Shown: positions 50,902 through 59,292, numbered from the stretch's first letter. The stretch: 64,000 nucleotides of DNA from B4-G1 sp964393895 (GCA_964393895.1 CAYMWP010000001.1:112460-176459), one strand, 5' to 3'. Notes: a model not told the origin generated them from the letters alone. Made by a program: numbers and translations.

Positions 50902-51795
50902 ATGAACCTACTCGACAAGTACGACACCAGCCCCAAGCAGTTCTACGACGTCTACCGCATCACGATCGTCGTCGAGGCGCCGAACCGCATCATCGGCGGC
51001 CACCCCCTGAACCCCCTCGTCATCGCCGGCGACCAGCAGGCGAAGAAGCCGAAGAAGAGCTACGCCGAGCTCAAGACGAAGGTGAAAGAGCGTGACGAGC
51101 TCACCGAGCAGCAGGACGAAGAGAACCTCGAGGCCATCGAGGGGCAGGAGAAGGAGGAGCGCTCCTGGATCGGCTTTCCCAGGAACTCCGAGGGCCAGAT
51201 GTACATGTTCGCCCGCTGCCCGAAGGCGTGCATCAAAGAGACGGTCTCGGTGCACAGGATCCTGCAGGACCGCCCGAAGACCGAACACCTCAAGCACGGC
51301 ACCGAGATCAAGCCCGAGGGGCTGGACCACGGCAACCAGCTTCTGTTCTACCGCATCACCACTGCCGGCCGCATGTACGTGACCGAGCCGGACGGCTGCG
51401 AGGAGCGGGCGATCCAGGTCATGACCATGCAGGGCCCGAGGACCGCGATCAAGAAGACCGACTACCTCACAGACGTGTACTGCACGTTCGACTGGTGGGT
51501 CGCCCCCACGCACCCCGCCGACACGCGCCACATCAAGGAGGAGGAGCTCGTCCGCATCCTCACCCTGGCCCAGGAGAATGGGCTGTGGGCCGACCGCTCC
51601 ATCGGCGAGGGCAAGTTCCGCCTCGTCAACGTCGAGAAGGTGCAGGACGGCGTCGCCGGCAAAGAACCCAAGGAGAAGAAGACGGCGGCCAAGAAGACTA
51701 CGAAGGCACCTGCGAGGGGCAGGGCCGCACGCAAGGTCGCCCGCAAGGACGTCATCACCTCGAATGACACGCAGACTGCTGGCCGCGTCAGCTGA
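50902..51795 (+). CDS. Unknown 297-residue protein with basic tail
   Basis: After a GAAGGAGATAG site. A folded N-terminal 240 residues include VYRITIVVEAPNRIIGGHPL, a helical charged stretch (VKERDELTEQQDEENLEAIE), ARCPKACIKETVSVHRI and a late aromatic region. A Lys/Ala/Arg tail like histone tails follows (KKTAAKKTTKAPARGRAARK). Strong bias to C/G-ending codons suggests high expression. The long gap upstream is the repeat array, which would be part of its leader or an independent element. Confidence 0.75.
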   Translation: MNLLDKYDTSPKQFYDVYRITIVVEAPNRIIGGHPLNPLVIAGDQQAKKPKKSYAELKTKVKERDELTEQQDEENLEAIEGQEKEERSWIGFPRNSEGQMYMFARCPKACIKETVSVHRILQDRPKTEHLKHGTEIKPEGLDHGNQLLFYRITTAGRMYVTEPDGCEERAIQVMTMQGPRTAIKKTDYLTDVYCTFDWWVAPTHPADTRHIKEEELVRILTLAQENGLWADRSIGEGKFRLVNVEKVQDGVAGKEPKEKKTAAKKTTKAPARGRAARKVARKDVITSNDTQTAGRVS

Positions 51796-51806
51796 AGGAG
51801 GAAGCA

Positions 51807-53066
51807 GTGACAGAGAAAACGAAAGAGGGCTTCGAGGCCCTCAAAGGCGACAAGGACTTCATCGAAGTCGATGTCACCGGGGCGTACGTGCGGGCAAAGC
51901 TCGCACGGGTCGATGAGCTCGTTGAGCAAGTGGACCTCCTCAAAGACCACGTTCGGCTCTACCAAGCCATGCACACGACGCTCTCCGCCGCCATCCAGCG
52001 TGTCAACGTCGCAGCTGGGCTCCAACCGAACTCCAACGAGAGGCAGCTCGTCGAGAAGATCGAGGAGCTCAAGAAGATGTCGGGCAGGGAGACGCATGAG
52101 AAGCTCGTTGGGGCCCTGGAGGACTCGCTCATCTCGATCACCAACGGGCTCAAGCACGTCGGCAAGGAGCCTCAAGAGCTCCCAGTCACCAGCGCCGCCG
52201 GACTGTCGCAACTGCTCAACGGGCACATCGAAGCGCTCAACTACGAGGTCCGAACGCTGGTCAAGCACTGCGGCATCGTTCCATGCGACCACCTCGACGG
52301 CAACTTCAGGCTGCTGGAGAAGTACCTCAAGGGCCCGATGGAGGCGGCCAACGAGCTCGCGAAGAGGCCAATCGAGGTGGACCCGAACACCGACTCATGG
52401 AACCACGACGTGCTGAGGCGCACGCGCGCAACCCTGGGGGCCCACAGGGACGAGTTCGTCGACAAGGCCGCTGCACGAGTCGTGCAAGACCTCGAGAACC
52501 AGAAGGTGGCAAGCGGCAAGCTCATGTCGCAACTGGTGTCCATTGGCGACGCCATCGGGAAGAGCAGGCCGGATGAGAGCGCCGTGGAAGCCTACGAGCG
52601 CATCGCCGGCACACTGGAGGAGGTGTACCACTCGCTTGGCGGTACCGGCACGGGCCTCTTGAGGCTCACGCCGGTCGTCGACGTCATCCGCAACGAGCTC
52701 GAGGCCCACCTCATGAGAGTGCAGTCCCAGCTCGCGCTTCCCGACGAGGAAGAGTCCGTTGAGCAGGCGTTCTCAAGGATCCGCAGGGGTATCGGCAAGC
52801 TCAAGGAGAAGAACACGAAGTTGCAGACGACCGTCACAGAGATGGACGGGCGCATCGAGAAGCTCCACGAGTCCCTCAACGCCAACGCAACAGAGCTGTC
52901 CAACAACATCGAGACGATCAGGCAACTTCGGGAGAGCAACGAGGCGCGCTCGAAGCGCATCACCGAGCTCGAGAACGCCCTGACCGCAGTGATCAGGGAT
53001 CCGAAGATGGAGTCGCCGGACGTCAGGAAGTTCAGCGACATCATCAAGAGGGCGACTCAGAGGTAG
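51807..53066 (+). CDS. Long coiled-coil protein
   Basis: 419 residues, almost all helical, with heptad patterns at 25-60 (KLARVDELVEQVDLLKDHVR) and 320-400 (KLKEKNTKLQTTVTEMDGRI; ELSNNIETIRQLRESNEARS). No ATPase or DNA-binding motif. It probably forms a filament, scaffold or nucleoprotein partner for its neighbour 11 bases upstream, which has a basic tail. Unknown role. Confidence 0.75.
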   Translation: MTEKTKEGFEALKGDKDFIEVDVTGAYVRAKLARVDELVEQVDLLKDHVRLYQAMHTTLSAAIQRVNVAAGLQPNSNERQLVEKIEELKKMSGRETHEKLVGALEDSLISITNGLKHVGKEPQELPVTSAAGLSQLLNGHIEALNYEVRTLVKHCGIVPCDHLDGNFRLLEKYLKGPMEAANELAKRPIEVDPNTDSWNHDVLRRTRATLGAHRDEFVDKAAARVVQDLENQKVASGKLMSQLVSIGDAIGKSRPDESAVEAYERIAGTLEEVYHSLGGTGTGLLRLTPVVDVIRNELEAHLMRVQSQLALPDEEESVEQAFSRIRRGIGKLKEKNTKLQTTVTEMDGRIEKLHESLNANATELSNNIETIRQLRESNEARSKRITELENALTAVIRDPKMESPDVRKFSDIIKRATQR

Positions 53067-53068
53067 GG

Positions 53069-53116
53069 CTAGTCGTCGTAGTCGTCGTCGTAGTCGTCGT
53101 CGTCGTCGTCGTCCAT
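53069..53116 (-). repeat. Trinucleotide repeat coding an Asp/Tyr tail
   Basis: A run of GTC and GTA codon-complements gives the C-terminus of the CHAP hydrolase, MDDDDDDDYDDDYDD. The acidic tail is encoded by a slippage-prone repeat, so its length may vary between relatives. Confidence 0.8.
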
Positions 53117-54748
53117 GTGGTGCGACTCCATCATCTCGGTGTGCGAGTCGCGCAACATTCCGTCGATGGTACGGGCCACGAGTCCGAGCAGGTTGGCGTG
53201 CGTCAGCGCGTCGATCTGCTTGGGCTCGGGCTTGTCCTCGGGCTGCGGGTAGGCGATGAAGCCGAGCAGCTTGATCTCGGACACGTGGTGTGCGGCGACC
53301 CGCACCTGGTCCCGTTCGTTGCCGCCGATGGTGTCGAACTCGCCGACACCGGCGTCGTACTTCACGACCCGGTTCACGTGCCGCCACCAAGACGTGTTCG
53401 GATCTGTGGTCGACCGGTCCCAGATGGCCAGGTCTCCTTCGAACGGCGTCCAGAGCTTCTTTCTTACCGTCTCGACCGGGTGCCAAACGCCCGAGAACTT
53501 GGCGTGCGGGCTGCGCACGTCAGCCACAGCCTCGACGACCCCCGCACGGTAGCCGTGAGGGGGGACCTCGCCGTCCTCGAGGGCCTCGGTCATGCACCAG
53601 CTCGAGAACGCCATGCAGTTGCCTACCACCAGCGCCCTACCGTACCCAGAAGGGCGGACGATGATCAGCCCGCTGGGGACCTGAACGCAGTACAAGTCTA
53701 CTTCTTGCTCTTCGGTCAAGCGGACGTTCTTGTCGAGGATCTCCGTGTTACGCGGGCCTTTGACGTACGTCAGAAAGTGCATGGTCGAACCGAACTCACC
53801 GAGCTGTTTCGGCTTCTGTGTCTGACCGGAATACCCAGCCAGTACGGCCAGCATCTGGGCCGTGTCGATCCTGTCCTTGGACGCCTGCGACAGCCGAATG
53901 GACCCGCCTCGAGCACTGCCGTCATAGGACGCCCATGTGTCGAGCACGAGAGCAGCCTGCTCCCTGTGAAGGTTCCACATGAATCGGGGGGACAGCACTT
54001 TGTACTTATCGAACGCCTCCGCAAACTCCGACGGCATCTCGAAGAAGAAACTGGTCAGAGCCTCCTTCGACCTAGGCCCGTACGGCATGGGAGCTTCCCA
54101 GACTCGGTCAGGTTCCAGCTCGTGCAACATCGCTATCTTGTCCGCCCTGCTGACCTGAAACTGCAACTTCCCGTTGACGATGCTGCCGTCTGCCAAGAAC
54201 GCTCCCAACAGCTTCAAGTCACGCCTGCTCCACCCACTTTCGTACTCGAAGTGACCGCGGCTGGGCGGAACGACCAGCTTCGTTGCTGCACCCGTCAGGT
54301 CTGCTACGGGGCGCAGCTCCACCTCCGGTACGTCCTTTCTTCCACTCCTAGCGCTCACCCACCACTTGCCGAAGTACCTATGCTCCGGGTCGGACACCAA
54401 ACGCAGAGATCGCCGACTCATGACCGCCAGAGCGCCCTTGTGCGCCTTGTGGATGACCGCGACCGTCCTGGTGAGGGAGATGCGCATCGACCTTGGATGT
54501 ACCTGCGCTACCTGAACGTCTTCGGACACGTCATCCAAACGCATCCACCCCTCTTCCGTCAGAATCTCGGTGTCTCCTGTGAAGCACCAGTTCGAGGCCT
54601 TGAGCCCGAGCTTCACGTTGCGGTCGCCCCGCACACACGGCTCGAGGTACTCACGGATCCGCGGCCCAGTGTTCGAGCGCGGCGGATCCTCCGCCACCCC
54701 AAGCTCCTTGAAGGCCACATCCAGCGCCCTTTTTCCTAGCGACTCCAT
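53069..54748 (-). CDS. CHAP-type peptidoglycan hydrolase split by an intein
   Basis: 559 residues, 236 after splicing. N-extein: ALDVAFKELGVAEDPPRSNT and IREYLEPC. Spliced together with the C-extein it gives ASNW-CMAFSSWCMTEALE, the (W)C-x-AF-x-SW-C start of CHAP/TIGR02594-like cell wall amidases, with Cys after Trp as the predicted nucleophile. Later HAKFSGVWHPVETV and GDLAIWDRS supply the His and beta core. Intein residues 55-377 end directly before that Cys, so the enzyme is likely inactive until spliced. Acidic Asp/Tyr tail. Confidence 0.8.
   Translation of the reverse strand: MESLGKRALDVAFKELGVAEDPPRSNTGPRIREYLEPCVRGDRNVKLGLKASNWCFTGDTEILTEEGWMRLDDVSEDVQVAQVHPRSMRISLTRTVAVIHKAHKGALAVMSRRSLRLVSDPEHRYFGKWWVSARSGRKDVPEVELRPVADLTGAATKLVVPPSRGHFEYESGWSRRDLKLLGAFLADGSIVNGKLQFQVSRADKIAMLHELEPDRVWEAPMPYGPRSKEALTSFFFEMPSEFAEAFDKYKVLSPRFMWNLHREQAALVLDTWASYDGSARGGSIRLSQASKDRIDTAQMLAVLAGYSGQTQKPKQLGEFGSTMHFLTYVKGPRNTEILDKNVRLTEEQEVDLYCVQVPSGLIIVRPSGYGRALVVGNCMAFSSWCMTEALEDGEVPPHGYRAGVVEAVADVRSPHAKFSGVWHPVETVRKKLWTPFEGDLAIWDRSTTDPNTSWWRHVNRVVKYDAGVGEFDTIGGNERDQVRVAAHHVSEIKLLGFIAYPQPEDKPEPKQIDALTHANLLGLVARTIDGMLRDSHTEMMESHHMDDDDDDDYDDDYDD
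53618..54586 (-). other. Intein (323 residues) directly before the catalytic Cys
   Basis: Starts CFTGDTEILTEEGWMRLDDV (block A), with SDPEHRYFG as block B, and ends LVVGN before extein Cys. The penultimate residue is Gly instead of the common His. LKLLGAFLADGSIV at 125-138 is a good LAGLIDADG motif; the second, LVLDTWASYDGSA, is weak, so the endonuclease may be decaying. The first intein in this window is 386 residues with two strong motifs. Confidence 0.85.
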
Positions 54749-54830
54749 GGTGCAAGGCTAGCACGGACGGCTACTTTGCATCTACCGACTTCTTCTTACT
54801 TCTGCTACTACTGCCAAAGGAGGCAAAAAG

Positions 54831-55157
54831 ATGGCTCTAACCGAAGCACAGTCCATGGACCTGACCGCCAAGATCAACAAGTGGCTCGAAAAGGGGAAAG
54901 TGAAAGTCGTTGGAGTGCGGCATTGGTCACACCACGTCTCCCTCAAGGACGGGCACGGGCGAGAGGTCGGGGCAGCAGAACAGAACGAGATCAAGCTGGT
55001 CATCGAGACGCCTCTCGGCACCCTCTGGGAATGTGCTCTTCATCCGAATGGAGCTGAAAACCTGTACAAGGCGTCATGCGGGGACAAGTACGCCAAGTGG
55101 CTTCTCGATACCACAGGTACTGTGGAGAAGCCGAAGGAGGCAAAAGATGACAGATGA
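54831..55157 (+). CDS. Small beta-rich protein, unknown
   Basis: 108 residues after AAAGGAGGCA. Helical start (AQSMDLTAKINKWLEKGKVK), then strands (NEIKLVIETPLGTLWECALH). It overlaps the next gene by 11 bases. The 82-base gap to the divergent hydrolase gene probably contains both promoters. Unrecognised. Confidence 0.75.
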   Translation: MALTEAQSMDLTAKINKWLEKGKVKVVGVRHWSHHVSLKDGHGREVGAAEQNEIKLVIETPLGTLWECALHPNGAENLYKASCGDKYAKWLLDTTGTVEKPKEAKDDR

Positions 55158-56673
55158 AACGAACAGCTCCGGCCTACGTGCCGGCGACAAGCTCCAGATG
55201 AGCTCCGGAGCGCAGTTCCAGGTGACCCGCATCGAGGGCCCGTTCATCTTCCTTCGAGAAGTTCTCAACGGCGACCTGGTCGGCCCCGAGCTGCAAAAGA
55301 CAGCGGGCGACCTGATCTACCTGGGCGCGCCCGTGCAAGAAAAGGACGATTCCTTGCACGAGATCACGAACCGCATGTTCATGCGCAAGGAGGAGCTCGA
55401 CGGACTCGAGCAGGATGAGGCTTGGCTGCGAAAGGTCGAGGCAGATGCGGCCAAGCAGTTCATGGACGGGGAAGACACCCCCATCCTCGCCGGCCTCGAC
55501 GCGGAGATGCGCAGGATGGAGAACAGCGGCCTCTTCCAGTCCGACTTCGACCGGGACATCGCCTACCTGCGCAAGCAGATCTTCGCCGGTCTGGGTATCC
55601 CCGACGCCGGCATCTTCGGGCGCCCGTACTCGGACATGGCCGAGATCGCCGTCATAGAAGAGGCCGACTGGCTCGAGCGCACCCTGCGCAAGATCCTGAG
55701 CGAGAAGATGCTCATGCGCGTCGACCGCCTGCTCCGGCAGCACACGCTCATGAAGGAGGCCGCGCAGACGCGTCGTGAGTTCTACGCCAAGACCGGGCCC
55801 ACGATGGTCGACTGCCCGAAGCACGGCAGGCAGCCCATCGACTTCCTTCAAGACCACGCCGGGTGCAGGGAGTGCGTCAAGTCGGAGAAGTGGCTGCGCG
55901 ACGTGCTGCGCAACGAGACGACGAACGGGATGCCGAAGAAGTTCGCCACCGAGTACCTGGGGCAGTTCATGGAGGAGCCGGAGGAGCCGGAGGAGGTGGA
56001 GGACCGCTTCAAGTACGCCCCGGGCAAGACACCCGTCTCCACTGTGTTGGGTATCACGGAAGGGCCGAACAAGAACGGCGACGAGTTTCCTGTGTTCGGC
56101 CGGACTGTCGGCTCCATCCCTCTCGACAAGGTGGTCGTGCACAAGGACAACCTCAAGCGGGTGCTCGAGGGCGGCGTGTCCATGGGCTGTAGCGTGGGGG
56201 CACCTTGGTGCCCGCTGTGCCAGCGTAGCGGCGATGACATGCCGTGCGAGCACGTCAAGAAGCTCGGGGACGGGACTCGCTACGTCGCCGGCAAGCCCAA
56301 GTACATCGGCAAGCCCATCATGGACTCCGGCGCTCTGCACGTCATTCCGAGGAGCGAAAGCGAACACAAGATCGGGTTCATGGTGACGGAGAGGAACGGC
56401 GTACCTGTCTTCTGGCCGAAGGGAGAAGGAGAGCTCCAAAGCGTCAAAGAGGGCGAGGAACTGAAAGAGGGCGACGAGATATGGGTGCCCGACCTGTGCG
56501 GGCGCGGGTACATGCCCATGAAGATCTTCTACGGCAGCCAAGGGCTGACGGCCAAGGGCGAGAGGTTGACCGCCGCGCTCAGGTACGAGGATGGCGAGCT
56601 TCTGTGCTCCTGCCTGATGAACCTCGATGCGGTCAAGAAGCTCGAGCTGACGAAGGAAGAAGACGATGGGTGA
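55147..56673 (+). CDS. Portal-like/prohead-protease-like fusion protein of uncertain role
   Basis: 508 residues. The middle (about residues 130-200, FDRDIAYLRKQIFAGLGIPD, then IEEADWLERTLRKILSEKML) recalls the segment of phage portals that reads D(I/V)xYF..KL..ALxIP. Further on, TEGPNKNGDEFP and GGVSMGCSVGAPWCPLC, then CEHVKKL, match motifs of the intein-bearing protease (GSNINGDWFP; DVSMGCKVPFDT-CSIC; CVH). The N-terminal 60 residues resemble a small SH3-like barrel. It lies in the accessory region, not the virion module. No intein. Confidence 0.5.
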   Translation: MTDETNSSGLRAGDKLQMSSGAQFQVTRIEGPFIFLREVLNGDLVGPELQKTAGDLIYLGAPVQEKDDSLHEITNRMFMRKEELDGLEQDEAWLRKVEADAAKQFMDGEDTPILAGLDAEMRRMENSGLFQSDFDRDIAYLRKQIFAGLGIPDAGIFGRPYSDMAEIAVIEEADWLERTLRKILSEKMLMRVDRLLRQHTLMKEAAQTRREFYAKTGPTMVDCPKHGRQPIDFLQDHAGCRECVKSEKWLRDVLRNETTNGMPKKFATEYLGQFMEEPEEPEEVEDRFKYAPGKTPVSTVLGITEGPNKNGDEFPVFGRTVGSIPLDKVVVHKDNLKRVLEGGVSMGCSVGAPWCPLCQRSGDDMPCEHVKKLGDGTRYVAGKPKYIGKPIMDSGALHVIPRSESEHKIGFMVTERNGVPVFWPKGEGELQSVKEGEELKEGDEIWVPDLCGRGYMPMKIFYGSQGLTAKGERLTAALRYEDGELLCSCLMNLDAVKKLELTKEEDDG

Positions 56674-57133
56674 GCCGAGTTTCTACGTGTGCAAGAAGTG
56701 CGGTAAGCACTGGGAGCGCTACGAGTTCAAGATGCAGCGCAACCCGCCTCGGGAGTGTCCGAACTGCGGCGCTGGTCACGAGCACCAGGTGACCGACCAG
56801 CAGAAGGAGGACGCCTACGTCGGCGCCGTGTACGCCCCCATGGCCAAAGTGCTGTTCGAGGTGGGGTCAGACGAACCGAAGTTCCACTTGAGCCCCAACG
56901 CCATCAAGCAGCTTGACGGATATCACGCAGAGCCAAAGGCAACGTCGAAAGCAGCCGAGCGCCATCAGGCCCAACTGCGATCGCAGTCGGCTCGTTCCCC
57001 AGATCCGGCTCCCGAAACAGACTCGTCTGGATCGACTGGGTCGTCATGCGATACGCAAGCGCCACGAGCTCTTCCTTGCTCGGCACCTGAAGCAGAACGA
57101 TGTTGTTCGACTTCTCGTACCACTCGGCATTGA
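56666..57133 (+). CDS. Zinc-ribbon protein whose tail runs antisense through pth2
   Basis: 155 residues. The N-terminal 35 hold YVCKKCGKHW and CPNCGAGH, a zinc ribbon. Residues 36-90 are ordinary. From about residue 80 the frame lies antisense to the peptidyl-tRNA hydrolase gene and becomes Ser/Thr/Pro/Ala-rich, as expected from an antisense reading. It overlaps the upstream gene by 8 bases. Confidence 0.65.
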   Translation: MGEPSFYVCKKCGKHWERYEFKMQRNPPRECPNCGAGHEHQVTDQQKEDAYVGAVYAPMAKVLFEVGSDEPKFHLSPNAIKQLDGYHAEPKATSKAAERHQAQLRSQSARSPDPAPETDSSGSTGSSCDTQAPRALPCSAPEAERCCSTSRTTRH

Positions 57134-57233
57134 GCTCGGAGTGCTCGTGGGTGAACAGCTCCTTGGCGTGGACGGCCTGCGCGGCCTGAAGGCCAGGGGC
57201 GAGATCGTTGCGGACGACGATGTAGAGCTTCAT
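56904..57233 (-). CDS. Peptidyl-tRNA hydrolase, archaeal/eukaryotic type (PTH2)
   Basis: 109 residues. MKLYIVVRNDLAPGLQAAQAVHA matches the PTH2 opening (strand, RxDL, GxxAAQxxHA), and residues 40-100 follow the same fold with GPDGARLLSTLPL near the end. The enzyme releases peptides from stalled peptidyl-tRNA and rescues tRNA. Bacteria normally use Pth1, so a phage PTH2 adds independence from the host. It lies alone on the minus strand, 11 bases from a divergent plus gene, and 2-3 kb from the tRNA-like genes. Confidence 0.8.
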   Translation of the reverse strand: MKLYIVVRNDLAPGLQAAQAVHAKELFTHEHSELNAEWYEKSNNIVLLQVPSKEELVALAYRMTTQSIQTSLFREPDLGNEPTAIAVGPDGARLLSTLPLALRDIRQAA

Positions 57234-57244
57234 GGGAGGACCTC

Positions 57245-57706
57245 ATGGGTAAAGACGAGATGAAGAAGATGCTGCTGTGCATGGCGCGCGACGCCTGCCT
57301 GGCGGACCACATGGGCGACATGTGGAACTCGATCTGCGACGCCGCTACTGCACTCGGGCTCGAGCTGCCGGAGCAGGACGGTGGCTACATGGACCTCGAT
57401 GGTATCGAGAAGATGGGCGGGGTTCGGCTGAGCAAGTTCGTGAAGGAGGCGAGCCCTCGCAACTACCCGGTCCCCGAAGAGATCGAACAGGTGCTGGTGA
57501 AGTGCTGCGACGACTGCCCCTGCCTCGTCGTCGAAGACGACAAGCTCTGCTCGCTCATGCCACCCGAGACTGAAGGCACGGATCGCAGGGGGCGCAAGTT
57601 CATCGTTCAGCACGAGATCACGGTGGACACCTCCGAACAGGTCGACCCCGAGTGCCCGCTCAAGAAGAAGCACCACATCCTGATGCTCAGCACGACGGAG
57701 GACTAG
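57245..57706 (+). CDS. Cysteine-rich protein, first of two paralogues
   Basis: 153 residues after GGGAGGACCTC. The C-terminal part has KCCDDCPCLVVEDDKLCSLM, then VDPECPLKKKHHILML. The second half resembles the next gene. The Cys pattern suggests a metal-binding or redox role. Unrecognised. Confidence 0.75.
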   Translation: MGKDEMKKMLLCMARDACLADHMGDMWNSICDAATALGLELPEQDGGYMDLDGIEKMGGVRLSKFVKEASPRNYPVPEEIEQVLVKCCDDCPCLVVEDDKLCSLMPPETEGTDRRGRKFIVQHEITVDTSEQVDPECPLKKKHHILMLSTTED

Positions 57707-57709
57707 GTC

Positions 57710-58054
57710 ATGGGGAAAGACGAATCCGCAGTCGACGCCACCAACGAGATCGCCATTGGCTACGCCGCGGTAGGCAAGGGCTCGAACACAGACGAACAAC
57801 CGTACGACGAACAGTTCATCACGAACTGCTTTGCCTGCCCCTGCTGCTACGCAGAGAAAGGGCGGGGCGAGCACACGATGATGTGCGGAATGATGGGCGA
57901 GGAGATCTTGGTGGCCGACTTCGACCGAGAGGTGGACTCCCGCTGTTGGCTTCGCAACAAGAGCTTCGTGCTCACGTTCGCCGAGTATGCGGAGCCTCCC
58001 ATTGCCGCAGCAGCCACAGGAGGCGCCATGCCCGACAGCTTCGAGGAGGAGTAG
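57710..58054 (+). CDS. Cysteine-rich protein, second of two paralogues
   Basis: 114 residues. MGKDE start shared with the upstream gene; NCFACPCCYAEKGRGEH, MMCGMMGEE, then VDSRCWLRNKSFVLTF parallels the upstream protein's CxxCxC and VDxxCxL-K pattern. Likely a tandem duplication that kept the metal site and lost the N-terminal domain. Abuts the next start. Confidence 0.7.
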   Translation: MGKDESAVDATNEIAIGYAAVGKGSNTDEQPYDEQFITNCFACPCCYAEKGRGEHTMMCGMMGEEILVADFDREVDSRCWLRNKSFVLTFAEYAEPPIAAAATGGAMPDSFEEE

Positions 58055-58456
58055 ATGCGTGACCGAGACGAAGCTGAACGGCAGATCAACGAACTCGAGA
58101 AGGAAGTTCAACAGCTCAGGGCAAACCTGGCTAGCTCCCGTGCTGCCATGGCCGAAGTGCAAGGAGAGAACAGGGCGCTTCTCGTCGGCGGCTGGAAGAG
58201 CACAGACCCCCGCATCGACATCTACAAGACCTCGATCATCGTGGTCCTGCGGCCGACCGCTGACGGCATCGAAGCCGTGTGCGGCACGTGCGAGACCAAA
58301 CACGCCTACTACGTGCATCTCGGCGCCCGGCCAGGACTCCGTTCGCGTGACGAGCGCGACACCATCAGCGAGGGGGACGACTGGCCCGAAGACTGGTGGT
58401 GGATTCGGGCGCCGGCGGGAACGAACTGGGCAACACCCCCAGGAGGGAAGGGATAG
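58055..58456 (+). CDS. Coiled-coil plus beta-domain protein
   Basis: 133 residues starting right after the upstream stop. The N-terminal 45 form a coiled coil (AERQINELEKEVQQLRANLA). A Trp/Asp-rich beta domain follows (RIDIYKTSIIVVLRPTADGI, CGTC). Unrecognised. Confidence 0.7.
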   Translation: MRDRDEAERQINELEKEVQQLRANLASSRAAMAEVQGENRALLVGGWKSTDPRIDIYKTSIIVVLRPTADGIEAVCGTCETKHAYYVHLGARPGLRSRDERDTISEGDDWPEDWWWIRAPAGTNWATPPGGKG

Positions 58457-58855
58457 ATGGAGGATTGGATGCCGACTGTCGACAACGAGAAGTACCAGAT
58501 CATCGTCACGGCGTGGGGCGCAGGGCGGGACACCACCAAGATCCACGATGCCAGCGGCCGCATCGTGCACTACGAGCCCACGCCGGACAGCGAGTACGTG
58601 GAGCTCGTCTTCGAGCTGACCGATGGGGCGACCCGTGTCAGCCGCAAAGTGTGCTTGCGACGTGGAGACGATCCGCACGTGCTCATATCCACCATCGCCG
58701 ACCTGGCCGCCAAACTGCAGTACGAGCCGGCGGCCGTGAGCGTCATCAAGAAGCAGGACTACGTGCCCCGCAAGGACTACGAGGAGCTCCAAGTGTTTTC
58801 GAAGAAGCAGCAGGACACCATCGACCAGCTCAGTGAGCTTACGAAGGAGAGATAG
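58457..58855 (+). CDS. Unknown 132-residue protein
   Basis: Immediately follows the upstream stop. Beta-rich N-terminal 70 residues (YQIIVTAWGAGRDTTKIHDA; YVELVFELTDGATRVSRKVC), then a helical C-terminus with a coil (KKQQDTIDQLSELTKER). No motif. Confidence 0.7.
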   Translation: MEDWMPTVDNEKYQIIVTAWGAGRDTTKIHDASGRIVHYEPTPDSEYVELVFELTDGATRVSRKVCLRRGDDPHVLISTIADLAAKLQYEPAAVSVIKKQDYVPRKDYEELQVFSKKQQDTIDQLSELTKER

Positions 58856-59107
58856 ATGCCTGTACCATTCGAAGTACTCGAGAAGACGGTTGAGGCGAAG
58901 CTCACAACGCCACGCAACGTGGCCAAAGTGGCGCTCTACCTCATCAGCTACGTGCTCGACCGAACAGAGGGGGGCCGTCTCATGGATGACGACCCACTCT
59001 TCCAGATGCTCAAGAGCAAGCTCGAAAAGGTGGCGAACGATCCTGGCGATGCAGGCACGTACCAACTGGACCAGGAAACTGGGGCCGAGGAGAAGGGAGA
59101 AGGATGA
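58856..59107 (+). CDS. Small helical protein
   Basis: 83 residues, helical (PFEVLEKTVEAKLTTPRNVA, VALYLISYVLDRTEGGRL), acidic tail. Overlaps the next gene by 4 bases. Unrecognised. Confidence 0.7.
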   Translation: MPVPFEVLEKTVEAKLTTPRNVAKVALYLISYVLDRTEGGRLMDDDPLFQMLKSKLEKVANDPGDAGTYQLDQETGAEEKGEG

Positions 59108-59292
59108 TGGACGCGGAACTGATGCTGTACTTCGACTACGAGCACCTGCCCGAGAAGCTCCAGAAGGTGAGCAAGCCGTTCGGCGAGCTCGCCAAGAAGC
59201 TCTTCGAGGAGCTGCCCGCTTGCAACCAGCGCACGTTCGCTCTGCAGATGCTGCTGGTGGCCAAGGACGCCGCCGTGCGTGCTTCGCTGTAG
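59104..59292 (+). CDS. Small conserved phage protein, candidate cyclic-nucleotide sponge relative
   Basis: 62 residues. LMLYFDYEHLPEKLQKVSKP then TFALQMLLVAKDAAVRASL is a short two-helix family I recall as widespread in phages (YFxYxHLPxxLQxVS ... ALRKLLEAKDAAVRA). Its hairpin layout and length recall the Acb2/Tad1-type small proteins that trap cyclic dinucleotides to block CBASS or Thoeris. That link is pattern memory, not proof. Its ATGATG start lies on the preceding stop. Confidence 0.65.
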   Translation: MMDAELMLYFDYEHLPEKLQKVSKPFGELAKKLFEELPACNQRTFALQMLLVAKDAAVRASL

